From assembly GCA_934589325.1 (NCBI GenBank), contig CAKTNU010000074.1, forward strand, positions 1 through 8,248: a stretch of 8,248 nucleotides of DNA, given 5' to 3'. This DNA comes from an uncultured Oscillospiraceae bacterium. Lineage in GTDB: Bacteria; Bacillota_A; Clostridia; Oscillospirales; Oscillospiraceae. This document shows, piece by piece, positions 1 to 4,847 of the stretch; position 1 is the first letter of the stretch; each line of letters begins with the position of its first letter. The notes under the pieces were generated by a model. The model did no database searches. It was given only the letters and a program-made list of their open reading frames with translations, and was not told where the DNA came from. The position numbers and the translations under genes are program-made.

Positions 1-35
1 CCCCCTAAGCAGAGAATCTTTCTCCGCATAGGGGG
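1..35 (-). terminator. Terminator hairpin of the nucleotidyltransferase gene (T-tract outside window)
   Basis: CCCCCTA at 1-7 pairs with TAGGGGG at 29-35. An inner stem, GAGAA 12-16 with TTCTC 20-24, closes a 3-nt loop. The hairpin lies just past the stop codon of the minus-strand gene that ends at 41. The T-tract expected on that strand would fall left of base 1 and cannot be seen, so intrinsic termination is inferred. Confidence 0.6.
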
Positions 36-40
36 TGTTA

Positions 41-670
41 TCAGTTGTCGGGAAAACAGCTGGCGTAGTTCTTTTCCAGGATATCTATCCAGTGACGCAG
101 ATTTTCGTATGTAGGGCTGCTCAGTGCCGTGTCATATGCCGCGGCTGCATCCGGGGCATGCTGCTGCATATATCGCAGTGCCTTTTTCACGCCGAAAAAG
201 TACTCGCCGACGATATTGCAGTAGATCTCCAAGCTGTCAGTCAGCAGCCAGCATCGGCGGTATCGCCCCTCAATATCCCCGCGCTCCGTTCGGGACAGCA
301 TCTTCCTGCACCAGTTGAGATTTCGAAGGTTCTCATCCTGCCCCTTTGCCGCCGTGCTGTGTATGTACTCGCGGACTTCCGCCTGCAGGTTTGATAGGAG
401 TCCCATTTCATCAGAGATAATGATGCCGTCCCAGATTTGCAGAAATTCGCAGGCGTCGTGAGCGGCTTCAATTTTAGCTCGCGGATATACCCAAACATCA
501 AGTTCAACGCCGGATATCACAGAACTGTCATGCAGCTCTAAGCCTCCGTCGGTCAGAAGCAGCGCGTCGAAATCGCTGTTAAGGTTGTTTGTGCCATCCG
601 CATATGATCCGTAAACGATTATACCCAACGGATGATATTTCGCTTCGAGCGCCTTTATTATCTCGTTCAT
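41..670 (-). CDS. Nucleotidyltransferase-fold protein (MNT/Pol-beta superfamily), 209 aa
   Basis: The first 60 residues form a minimal nucleotidyltransferase domain. GSYADG at residues 21-26 is followed by SDFD at 32-35, matching the GS-x10-DxD pattern that binds NTP-Mg. The third acid is probably D58 in VELDVW. The rest (about 75-209) is predicted helical. Family members transfer a nucleotide to a protein, drug or RNA; the substrate here is unknown. I chose the ATG at 668-670 because GGGAG lies 8 nt upstream and the NTase fold begins right after it. The frame stays open to 1192, but that extension crosses the tRNA gene on the wrong strand and is not real. No partner gene lies beside it, so this is not an obvious two-gene MNT/HEPN toxin-antitoxin pair. 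The C-terminal half contains RYMQQH (166-171), which fits an Rx4H spacing, but I would not call a HEPN domain on that alone. Antibiotic nucleotidyltransferase is another possibility. Confidence 0.8.
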   Translation of the reverse strand: MNEIIKALEAKYHPLGIIVYGSYADGTNNLNSDFDALLLTDGGLELHDSSVISGVELDVWVYPRAKIEAAHDACEFLQIWDGIIISDEMGLLSNLQAEVREYIHSTAAKGQDENLRNLNWCRKMLSRTERGDIEGRYRRCWLLTDSLEIYCNIVGEYFFGVKKALRYMQQHAPDAAAAYDTALSSPTYENLRHWIDILEKNYASCFPDN

Positions 671-742
671 CAATGAATCTCCCGTGATTTTTACAAGCTC
701 TTTTTCCTGTACACCGGCGCGGCAATCACCCCGCCCGACAGC

Positions 743-771
743 AGCATATATAGTTGTGTGACATCTGTCAA
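743..771 (-). promoter_or_regulatory. Sigma-A promoter for the nucleotidyltransferase gene
   Basis: On the minus strand, TTGACA (766-771) is separated by 17 nt from TATGCT (743-748). The -35 is perfect and the -10 matches 4 of 6 bases. It lies about 75 nt upstream of the chosen ATG, which supports that start. Confidence 0.6.
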
Positions 772-811
772 TGGCTATTTTAAAATAAATCCGCTCAATC
801 GGAAAAAATAC

Positions 812-840
812 TTGACTTTGTATTTGGCATGAATTATAAT
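812..840 (+). promoter_or_regulatory. Promoter of the tRNA-Ser gene
   Basis: TTGACT (812-817), a 17-nt spacer and a perfect TATAAT (835-840) lie about 40 nt before the tRNA 5' end. This is the strength expected for a stable-RNA promoter. It lies outside the inserted element, so insertion left tRNA transcription initiation untouched. Confidence 0.85.
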
Positions 841-882
841 AGGCAAGCTGATAATTCAATATCATTTGTTCTTGGGCAACAC

Positions 883-974
883 GGAGAAGTCGCGTAGTTG
901 GTCGAGCGCGCACGATTGGAAATCGTGTATACCCCATAAGGGTATCAAGGGTTCGAATCCCTTCTTCTCCGCCA
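883..974 (+). tRNA. tRNA-Ser(GGA), with encoded CCA
   Basis: The acceptor stem GGAGAAG (883-889) pairs with CTTCTCC (964-970), followed by discriminator G971 and CCA 972-974. The anticodon arm is CACGA (911-915), loop TTGGAAA with anticodon GGA at 918-920, and TCGTG (923-927). A long variable arm follows at about 928-946, typical of class II serine tRNAs. The T arm is AAGGG-TTCGAAT-CCCTT. It should read UCC and UCU codons. Everything from 912 onward is also present at 6251-6313, so the 3' portion of this working gene is supplied by the integrated element's att sequence. Confidence 0.95.
912..974 (+). repeat. attL: 63-bp direct repeat within the tRNA-Ser gene
   Basis: This block is identical to 6251-6313. 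Identity begins at the second base of the anticodon stem (C911 versus A6250 differ) and ends at the final A of CCA. The anticodon stem itself is an inverted repeat around the 7-nt loop, TTGGAAA at 916-922. That is the usual layout of core binding sites for tyrosine recombinases that use tRNA genes. Confidence 0.95.
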
Positions 975-1014
975 AACCTCAAACTCTTAGATTTTCTAAG
1001 GGTTTGAGGTTTTT
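974..1014 (+). terminator. Element-encoded terminator directly after the tRNA
   Basis: The 17-bp stem pairs 974-990 with 996-1012 (one T-G pair at 985/1001) around a 5-nt loop at 991-995. It is followed by T1013-T1014 and then CTTT. The last A of CCA forms its first base pair. This hairpin lies inside the element and substitutes for the original tRNA terminator, which now sits beyond attR. Confidence 0.85.
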
Positions 1015-1069
1015 CTTTGCCCTTTTTTCTTACTTTTGGAATACTCAAATAGAGCTTGAAAAAAGAACT

Positions 1070-1079
1070 AATCGTGTAT
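1070..1079 (+). repeat. Att-core word AATCGTGTAT, copy in left arm
   Basis: AATCGTGTAT is identical to positions 921-930 of the tRNA/att core. Together with the copy at 1106-1115, it falls between attL and the integrase gene, where arm-type integrase sites are usually found. Binding is inferred, not shown. Confidence 0.45.
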
Positions 1080-1102
1080 CTGGTTTTTCCGAATCTTCTA
1101 GT

Positions 1103-1115
1103 GGAAATCGTGTAT
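1103..1115 (+). repeat. 13-bp att-core word GGAAATCGTGTAT, copy in left arm
   Basis: The 13-mer is identical to 918-930, which covers the anticodon and its 3' stem, and to 6257-6269. It sits 34 bp before the integrase ATG, around the -35 region of the likely integrase promoter. A protein bound here could therefore control integrase expression as well as recombination. Confidence 0.5.
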
Positions 1116-1121
1116 TGCAAA

Positions 1122-1130
1122 TGATATACT
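1122..1130 (+). promoter_or_regulatory. Possible extended -10 promoter for the integrase gene
   Basis: TGATATACT (1122-1130) fits an extended -10 (TGn plus TATACT). No good -35 lies upstream. Transcription would begin near 1137, almost on the GGGGG ribosome binding site (1137-1141), giving a leader of only about 11 nt, so this call is tentative. Confidence 0.35.
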
Positions 1131-1148
1131 ATCTTTGGGGGTATCATT

Positions 1149-2195
1149 ATGGCAAAACAGAAAATCACAACACAGCGGAACAAGAATAGCATAGAAAAAG
1201 AATATGCGAGGAATCAGCGCAACTTCGGCAAGGGCTTTCTTAAAGATGTAACGGTGGACTTTGCCTATAGTCAATTTGCGGTGTATCAGCTAACAAAGGG
1301 TAATAGCAAACAGACAATCGCTTTTTATGATAGATTTTATAAGAAGTATTGTAGCTTTATTAGAAATACCTTTAACAAAGAGCCAAACGAAACCCAGCTT
1401 GATATTATGACTATGGACGGGATGCAGCTTGCCTTTGTTGCTTCCCTAGGCGATGTGAACCAACAGACAATAAACTCTTATCTTAGAGGGTATCGAGCCT
1501 TTGGAAACTTCTGCGAGGAACAGGGGTATCTGAGTGGCTTCAAATGCCCGATTAAGGAAGTTGCTCCCCCTATTAAGCAAGTATACACGGACAGCGAGTT
1601 AAAGAAGCTCCTTGTAAAGCCTGAGATAAGCTATTTTGAGGGATTTAGAAACTTTGCTATAATCAATCTCTTGCTTGCCACGGGCGTTAGAACCAACACT
1701 ATTCTGAATCTGCGGATTAAGGACGTGGAGTTAGAAGAGGGCTACATTGACTTTAATACTACAAAAGCACATAAGGTTGTCAGAGTGGGGCTAGAGCGGA
1801 AATGCAGAGCTGTTTTGATGGAGTATATCAGCTATTGGAGAACAGGCGGTGACGTTGAACCAGACGATTACTTGTTTTGCAATGTCTATGGAGAGCAGTT
1901 AACCAGAAGCGGACTTTCTACAGCAATTGCACGATATAACCGAGAACACGGAGTAGAAAAGACAAGTATTCATTTGTTCAGACATACATTCGCTAAGAAT
2001 TGGATTACAAGTGGCGGTGACATTATTTCTTTGGCTAGAGTTCTTACACATAGCGAGCTTGATATGGTTAAGCACTATTCTAATCTTTATGCCTATGATG
2101 TAAAAGCAGAGATACAGGAACATTCTGCACTTTCACAGCTTAGAACCAATAGCGGAGAAACAATAGGAACTAAAAAGAAAAAATCATTAGAATAA
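1149..2195 (+). CDS. int: Tyrosine recombinase / integrase, 348 aa
   Basis: This is a phage-type integrase that should insert the element into, and excise it from, the tRNA-Ser gene by strand exchange through a covalent 3'-phosphotyrosine. Residues about 35-135 resemble the SAM-like core-binding domain and 145-320 the catalytic domain. Visible catalytic residues are R181 (ATGVRTNTILNL), K206 in the beta-hairpin, H275 and R278 (HLFRHTFA), H301 and nucleophile Y310 (VKHYSNLY). H301 to Y310 has the canonical 9-residue spacing. The usual LGHS before the second histidine reads LTHS here. There is no long N-terminal arm-binding zinc or AP2-like domain; the first 35 residues are basic and could serve that purpose. 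The start is supported by GGGGG 7 nt upstream. It reads away from attL and ends in a terminator shared with the opposing gene. Length and all catalytic residues suggest it is functional. Confidence 0.95.
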   Translation: MAKQKITTQRNKNSIEKEYARNQRNFGKGFLKDVTVDFAYSQFAVYQLTKGNSKQTIAFYDRFYKKYCSFIRNTFNKEPNETQLDIMTMDGMQLAFVASLGDVNQQTINSYLRGYRAFGNFCEEQGYLSGFKCPIKEVAPPIKQVYTDSELKKLLVKPEISYFEGFRNFAIINLLLATGVRTNTILNLRIKDVELEEGYIDFNTTKAHKVVRVGLERKCRAVLMEYISYWRTGGDVEPDDYLFCNVYGEQLTRSGLSTAIARYNREHGVEKTSIHLFRHTFAKNWITSGGDIISLARVLTHSELDMVKHYSNLYAYDVKAEIQEHSALSQLRTNSGETIGTKKKKSLE

Positions 2196-2197
2196 AA

Positions 2198-2236
2198 GTA
2201 GGAGCAAGGCTATAAGCCTTGCTCCTGCTTTTATTT
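2198..2236. terminator. Bidirectional terminator between int and the 101-aa gene
   Basis: AGGAGCAAGGC (2200-2210) pairs perfectly with GCCTTGCTCCT (2216-2226) around a 5-nt loop. The stem can be extended by T2199-G2227 and G2198-C2228. The right side is followed by TTTTATTT (2229-2236). On the minus strand the stem is followed by TTTTATT. It lies between two converging genes, and its right edge touches the stop codon of the minus-strand gene. Confidence 0.85.
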
Positions 2237-2540
2237 AGAGTTCAAGAATAGAATCAATGAAAGTCTTGTTCTTATCTTTCCTAGCGTTAAGCTGAGGGAA
2301 GAAGCGTTCAACAAAGGCTTTGCGGACCTTAGGAATATCGATGTCCATATAGGGAGTTCCGTTTAACTGATTTGTATACTCCTTTTGGTTATCAGGATTA
2401 GAAACAATTTTCTTAAACCATGCCTTGTCCTCTTCATTTGCAACCTGACGCATATAAGCCAACATGAAAGGCTTCGTAACTTCCACCTTATTAGAGGGCG
2501 TCTCCGTCAAGGGGTTAAGTGTTTTCTTTGAGCTTGCCAT
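2235..2540 (-). CDS. Unknown 101-aa protein, convergent to int
   Basis: I do not recognise this family. The protein is charged, without signal peptide, membrane segment or cysteine. A low-complexity, likely disordered N-terminus (MASSKKTLNPLTETPSNK) leads into a predicted helical part from about residue 22. Notable stretches are KPFMLAYMRQVANEEDKAWFKK, with aromatic and basic residues, and IPKVRKAFVERFFPQLNARK near the C-terminus. A GTAGG-like ribosome site lies 7 nt before the ATG. The gene has its own near-consensus promoter (2585-2613) and shares a terminator with int. Being small, next to the integrase and separately promoted, it could be a recombination directionality factor, a regulator or cargo. 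No motif decides between these. It looks intact and expressed. Confidence 0.75.
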   Translation of the reverse strand: MASSKKTLNPLTETPSNKVEVTKPFMLAYMRQVANEEDKAWFKKIVSNPDNQKEYTNQLNGTPYMDIDIPKVRKAFVERFFPQLNARKDKNKTFIDSILEL

Positions 2541-2584
2541 AAGATAACCTACTTTCTATATTTTATTAGCTTTCGCCTGTTTAT

Positions 2585-2613
2585 ACTATAAGTCAACATT
2601 GTTTCAAAGTCAA
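2585..2613 (-). promoter_or_regulatory. Strong promoter of the 101-aa unknown gene
   Basis: On the minus strand, TTGACT (2608-2613), exactly 17 nt, then TATAGT (2585-2590). The -35 and -10 each match the consensus at 5 of 6. The word AAGTCAAC occurs twice on the plus strand (2590-2597 and 2607-2614), so the -35 word also recurs just before the -10. This is a possible paired operator. The promoter diverges from that of the serine recombinase. Confidence 0.75.
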
Positions 2614-2623
2614 CTCCCAATAC

Positions 2624-2653
2624 TATTGCATTAGGGTATACCCCAATGCAATA
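2624..2653. promoter_or_regulatory. 30-bp palindrome between divergent promoters
   Basis: Positions 2624-2638 pair with 2639-2653 at 14 of 15 positions. The only mismatch is A2633 against C2644. The centre is GGGTATACCC. It sits upstream of both the 101-aa gene promoter and the serine recombinase promoter. A dyad this long with no loop is more like a dimeric protein binding site than an RNA hairpin. The binding protein is unknown; the element's XRE regulator or the serine recombinase are candidates. Confidence 0.7.
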
Positions 2654-2670
2654 ATGAAAATATGCCTAAA

Positions 2671-2737
2671 AATATGTCACATAAATAGCAATGTGGCTAT
2701 TGACATATTTCAAAAAATATGATATTCTATTGACATA
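2671..2737. promoter_or_regulatory. Cluster of TGTCA half-sites before the serine recombinase (possible res site or operator)
   Basis: AATATGTCA (2671-2679) and TGACATATT (2701-2709) form a perfect 9-bp inverted repeat. CTATTGACATA occurs twice as a direct repeat, 30 bp apart (2697-2707 and 2727-2737). AATAGC/GCTATT (2684-2689 and 2696-2701) is nested inside the inverted repeat. The half-sites read TGTCA-plus-AT, reminiscent of the TGTCnnATA half-sites of Tn3/gamma-delta-type res subsites. Those lie just upstream of, and control, the resolvase gene. The assignment as res is inference. Confidence 0.5.
2700..2728 (+). promoter_or_regulatory. Promoter of the serine recombinase gene
   Basis: TTGACA (2700-2705), a 17-nt spacer and TATTCT (2723-2728). 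Its -35 is part of the repeated CTATTGACATA word, so a protein bound to those repeats would block it. The ribosome site AAAGGAAG follows at 2771-2778. Confidence 0.65.
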
Positions 2738-2786
2738 GAAAAGAGGTATAGAAAATGCTTATAGAGAATGAAAGGAAGTAATAGAA

Positions 2787-3353
2787 ATGTTGCTAGGCTA
2801 TATTCGTGTTTCAACAGTAGAACAGAATGAAGAGAGACAAACAAGAGCTTTACTTGAAAAAGGAGTAGAAAAAGAGAACTTATATATTGATAAGCAGAGT
2901 GGTAAAAACGCTGATAGAGAACAACTTAAAGCCTTACTTGCATTTTGCAGAAAGGGTGATGTAGTTGTTACCGAGAGCATTAGTCGGATTGCAAGAAACA
3001 CTAAGGACTTGCTTACAATCATAGACCAGCTTACAACCAAGGGCGTTGACTTTGTAAGTCTGAAAGAATGTATTGATACAGCAACTCCCCAAGGAAAGTT
3101 TATGCTTACAGTCTTTGGAGCTATGGCAGAGCTTGAAAGGGAGAATATTCTAGAGAGACAGCGAGAGGGTATCGCAATCGCAAAGGAACAGGGCTTGTAT
3201 CAAGGCCGCCAAAAGATGAAGATTGATAAGGAACACTTTGAAGCAGTCGTAAAAGAGTGGAGAGCTGATAAGATAACTGCGGTTGAAGCTATGAAGCGGC
3301 TAGATGTAAAGCCCAACACTTTCTATAGGAGAGTAAAAGAATGGGGGCTGTAA
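2787..3353 (+). CDS. Serine recombinase, resolvase/invertase family, 188 aa
   Basis: This is a small serine recombinase of the Tn3-resolvase/Hin type, acting through a 5'-phosphoserine. The N-terminal catalytic domain has GYIRVST with R7 and nucleophile S9, R44 (ADREQLKALL), and SRIARNTKDL with R67 and R70. The long E-helix (about 100-130, GKFMLTVFGAMAELERENI) follows. A short DNA-binding region at about 162-186 (TAVEAMKRLDVKPNTFYRRVKEW) is a helix-turn-helix like those ending resolvases and invertases. Full length for the family is about 180-200 aa, and it lacks the C-terminal extension of large serine integrases. The likely role is resolving multimers or inverting a segment rather than integration, which the tyrosine enzyme should perform. 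AAAGGAAG lies 8 nt before the ATG. The candidate binding sites lie in its upstream region. Confidence 0.93.
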   Translation: MLLGYIRVSTVEQNEERQTRALLEKGVEKENLYIDKQSGKNADREQLKALLAFCRKGDVVVTESISRIARNTKDLLTIIDQLTTKGVDFVSLKECIDTATPQGKFMLTVFGAMAELERENILERQREGIAIAKEQGLYQGRQKMKIDKEHFEAVVKEWRADKITAVEAMKRLDVKPNTFYRRVKEWGL

Positions 3354-3367
3354 TAGCCCCCGTTCTT
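3337..3367. terminator. Terminator between converging genes, with a stop codon in its loop
   Basis: GGGGGCT (3343-3349) pairs with AGCCCCC (3355-3361). The stem extends with AAGAAT/GTTCTT to 13 bp, including one T-G pair. The TAA stop of the serine recombinase (3351-3353) lies in the 5-nt loop. The T-tracts are interrupted on both sides (GTTCTTCTT rightward, TTCTTTTA leftward), so strength is uncertain. Confidence 0.65.
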
Positions 3368-3375
3368 CTTAATTG

Positions 3376-4086
3376 TTATTCTGTTTTGATAATTGTTGCA
3401 TCATAATATTCAAAAGAGTTATTTTTCAACTTAGACTTTGCTAAGATAGTTATATTCTCGCCGGGATTCCCATTGGAAGATGTCTCGTAAGAGCTTAAAT
3501 CAACACCATCTGCAAAATATACAAGGTGTCCATAGTTGCTATCGCCCAAGAAGAAGTTCCACGCACCATCATAACTTTCATTTTTGCCCTTTAAGGTTCC
3601 TTGATATTCAAAGTAATCATCTACTAAGTAAGCTTCAGGCATTTGATACAATGAGAGTGTTCCCGGAATGCCATTAGCTCCATTCTCTTCAATGATTTCA
3701 TCAGTTGTTTTACCTACAACAACTATATATTGCCCTTTCTCTAAAGTAAGCAGTTCCTCTATTGGGAGATAAACAGCTACTTGCCAAGACGGATTGGTTC
3801 CAAGACGCACATGATCTTCCTTAATTTCGCTTATTGTTCCATCTATTTTCAGAGTAGCATTACAATACAGGCTTTTGGCTTTTGCAAGATTATCAAAAGA
3901 GTCATTGTTAATTGTAGTGCAGTCAACGCTCAATGCTTCGGCCAACATATCATCTTTTGTTATGGTATTAGATGTGCCTTCAACCGTAGAAGTGTTAGTT
4001 TCTTCTGCTGGTGTAGCGTCTTTGCCACAAGCAACCATTGATATACTCATAAGAGCAGCTAAAAGTAGAGCAAGTAGTTTTTTCAT
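3376..4086 (-). CDS. Lipoprotein with two OB-fold-like segments, 236 aa
   Basis: The signal peptide has a KK start, a hydrophobic stretch (residues 4-18) and a lipobox ending at C20 (SMVAC-G). The protein should therefore be exported and anchored to the outer face of the membrane. A Ser/Thr-rich linker spans about 23-45. Residues about 76-155 (LKIDGTISEI, VAVYLP, LEKGQYIVVVGK, then SLYQMPEAYLV) follow the strand pattern of tRNA_anti-like OB-fold lipoproteins. Residues 157-235 look like a second, more diverged copy. The gene faces away from its neighbours and has a near-perfect promoter and a good AAAGGAAG site 7 nt before the ATG. That layout is typical of cargo or phage moron genes expressed in the integrated state. 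Surface lipoproteins in mobile elements can block entry of related phages, and that is my leading guess, unproven. A role in host envelope stress is an alternative. Confidence 0.85.
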   Translation of the reverse strand: MKKLLALLLAALMSISMVACGKDATPAEETNTSTVEGTSNTITKDDMLAEALSVDCTTINNDSFDNLAKAKSLYCNATLKIDGTISEIKEDHVRLGTNPSWQVAVYLPIEELLTLEKGQYIVVVGKTTDEIIEENGANGIPGTLSLYQMPEAYLVDDYFEYQGTLKGKNESYDGAWNFFLGDSNYGHLVYFADGVDLSSYETSSNGNPGENITILAKSKLKNNSFEYYDATIIKTE

Positions 4087-4122
4087 TGGAATACTTCCTT
4101 TCAGTTTGTTTTTATCCTCTTT

Positions 4123-4151
4123 ATAATAGCAAGGCAGTTCCTAATTGTCAA
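4123..4151 (-). promoter_or_regulatory. Strong promoter of the lipoprotein gene
   Basis: On the minus strand, TTGACA (4146-4151), 17 nt, TATTAT (4123-4128). The -35 is perfect and the -10 is 5 of 6. It is one of the strongest promoters in the element, together with the one at 6091-6119, which has the same two hexamers. Confidence 0.8.
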
Positions 4152-4223
4152 TATAATAAGGACTATTATGAACTTAAAAGCGAATACTATTCCCTATAAA
4201 ATATACTTAGGGGGTGGTACTTA

Positions 4224-4547
4224 ATGCTTGATATGAAGATTGTAGGAGAAAACATTAGAACAGAACGCAAAAGACAATTGTTGACTATAGAAAGATTGGC
4301 TGAAATGGTTGGTATAACGGAGAACTTTTTAGGAAAGATAGAGCGTGGAGAAAGTATGCCAAGTTTTCCAACTATGGATAGCATCGCTTGTGCGTTGGGT
4401 GTAAGTATTGATTTTCTTAAGGGCAATTACAGACATAATACAGAGTACCAGTATATAAAAAGCCTTATGGAAGTTAATGGACTGTCACAAGAGAACAAAG
4501 ATAGATTTATTGACTTTATAAGCACTAATATCAAATACTTCAAATAA
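4224..4547 (+). CDS. XRE-family transcriptional regulator, 107 aa
   Basis: Residues about 7-66 are a Cro/C1-type helix-turn-helix: GENIRTERKRQLLTIERLAEM, then the recognition-helix region ITENFLGKIERG, then PSFPTMDSIACALGVSIDFL. The remainder (70-107) is a short helical tail. DNA binding as a dimer is expected. In a small integrated element it is the natural candidate for the repressor of recombination or of the downstream genes. AGGGGGTGG at 4209-4217 lies 6 nt before the ATG, which favours this start over the in-frame ATG at 4233. It diverges from the lipoprotein gene. I see no convincing -35/-10 pair for it. An 11-bp dyad, GAATACTATTC (4182-4192), is a possible autoregulatory site. Confidence 0.88.
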   Translation: MLDMKIVGENIRTERKRQLLTIERLAEMVGITENFLGKIERGESMPSFPTMDSIACALGVSIDFLKGNYRHNTEYQYIKSLMEVNGLSQENKDRFIDFISTNIKYFK

Positions 4548-4847
4548 TCGTAGTATTGAATTAAAATCCTTCTTCATAGGACAGAAAGCCTCCCCTAAAC
4601 CAGAAGCAGAATAGGAAATTGGAAGTTCCCGTATTATATCCCCCTCTCTATCCCGCTCCGATGTTTTACAAGGGCAAAACTCATTAAACCATTATAAAGG
4701 TTTTTTAAGTATAATAACGGAAAGTAAAAGACTTATAGACCTTTAATAGAAAAGGCAGCCGCCACAGTAGCAAGACTATTGTAGGCGGTTGCTTTTTTTG
4801 CCGTTCTACTACCACTTTCCGTAGTAATAAAAAAGGAGAGGAATTAA
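4548..4847 (+). other. 300-nt non-coding leader before the HTH/HNH gene pair
   Basis: No gene is supported here. From left to right: about 130 nt with nothing recognisable; a weak hairpin AAACC/GGTTT (4686-4690 and 4699-4703) followed by T's, perhaps the end of the XRE transcript; a perfect TATAAT at 4710-4715 without a matching -35; ACGGAAAGT at 4717-4725; a strong terminator at 4755-4799; and ACTTTCCGT at 4814-4822, the exact complement of 4717-4725. The gap between terminator and start codon holds no promoter that I can see. The downstream genes may therefore depend on reading through the terminator. Confidence 0.5.
4755..4799 (+). terminator. Strong intrinsic terminator, possibly an attenuator
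   Basis: GCAGCCGCC (4755-4763) pairs with GGCGGTTGC (4784-4792). ACAGTAG (4764-4770) pairs with CTATTGT (4776-4782), with one bulged A and G-T pairs, around a 5-nt loop. Seven T's follow (4793-4799). It ends the XRE transcript or attenuates the following operon, whose GTG start is only 49 nt downstream. Confidence 0.85.

Noticed and set aside
866..1189. Plus-strand open frame across the tRNA and attL arm
   Set aside because: It overlaps the tRNA gene, its terminator and the integrase start, with no ribosome site.
671..1192. Upstream extension of the nucleotidyltransferase reading frame through the tRNA region
   Set aside because: It runs antisense through the tRNA-Ser gene and produces the well-known artefact peptide containing EEGIRTLDTLMGYTRFPIV. 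The ribosome site and domain start favour 670.
2637..2645. TATACCCCA in the 30-bp palindrome matches the tRNA variable arm
   Set aside because: A 9-base match without the flanking att sequence. It is better explained by the palindrome centre; probably chance.
4805..4812. CTACTACC resembling a rolling-circle nick word
   Set aside because: There is no Rep or relaxase in the window, and the adjacent inverted repeat brackets a terminator rather than forming a nick-site hairpin.
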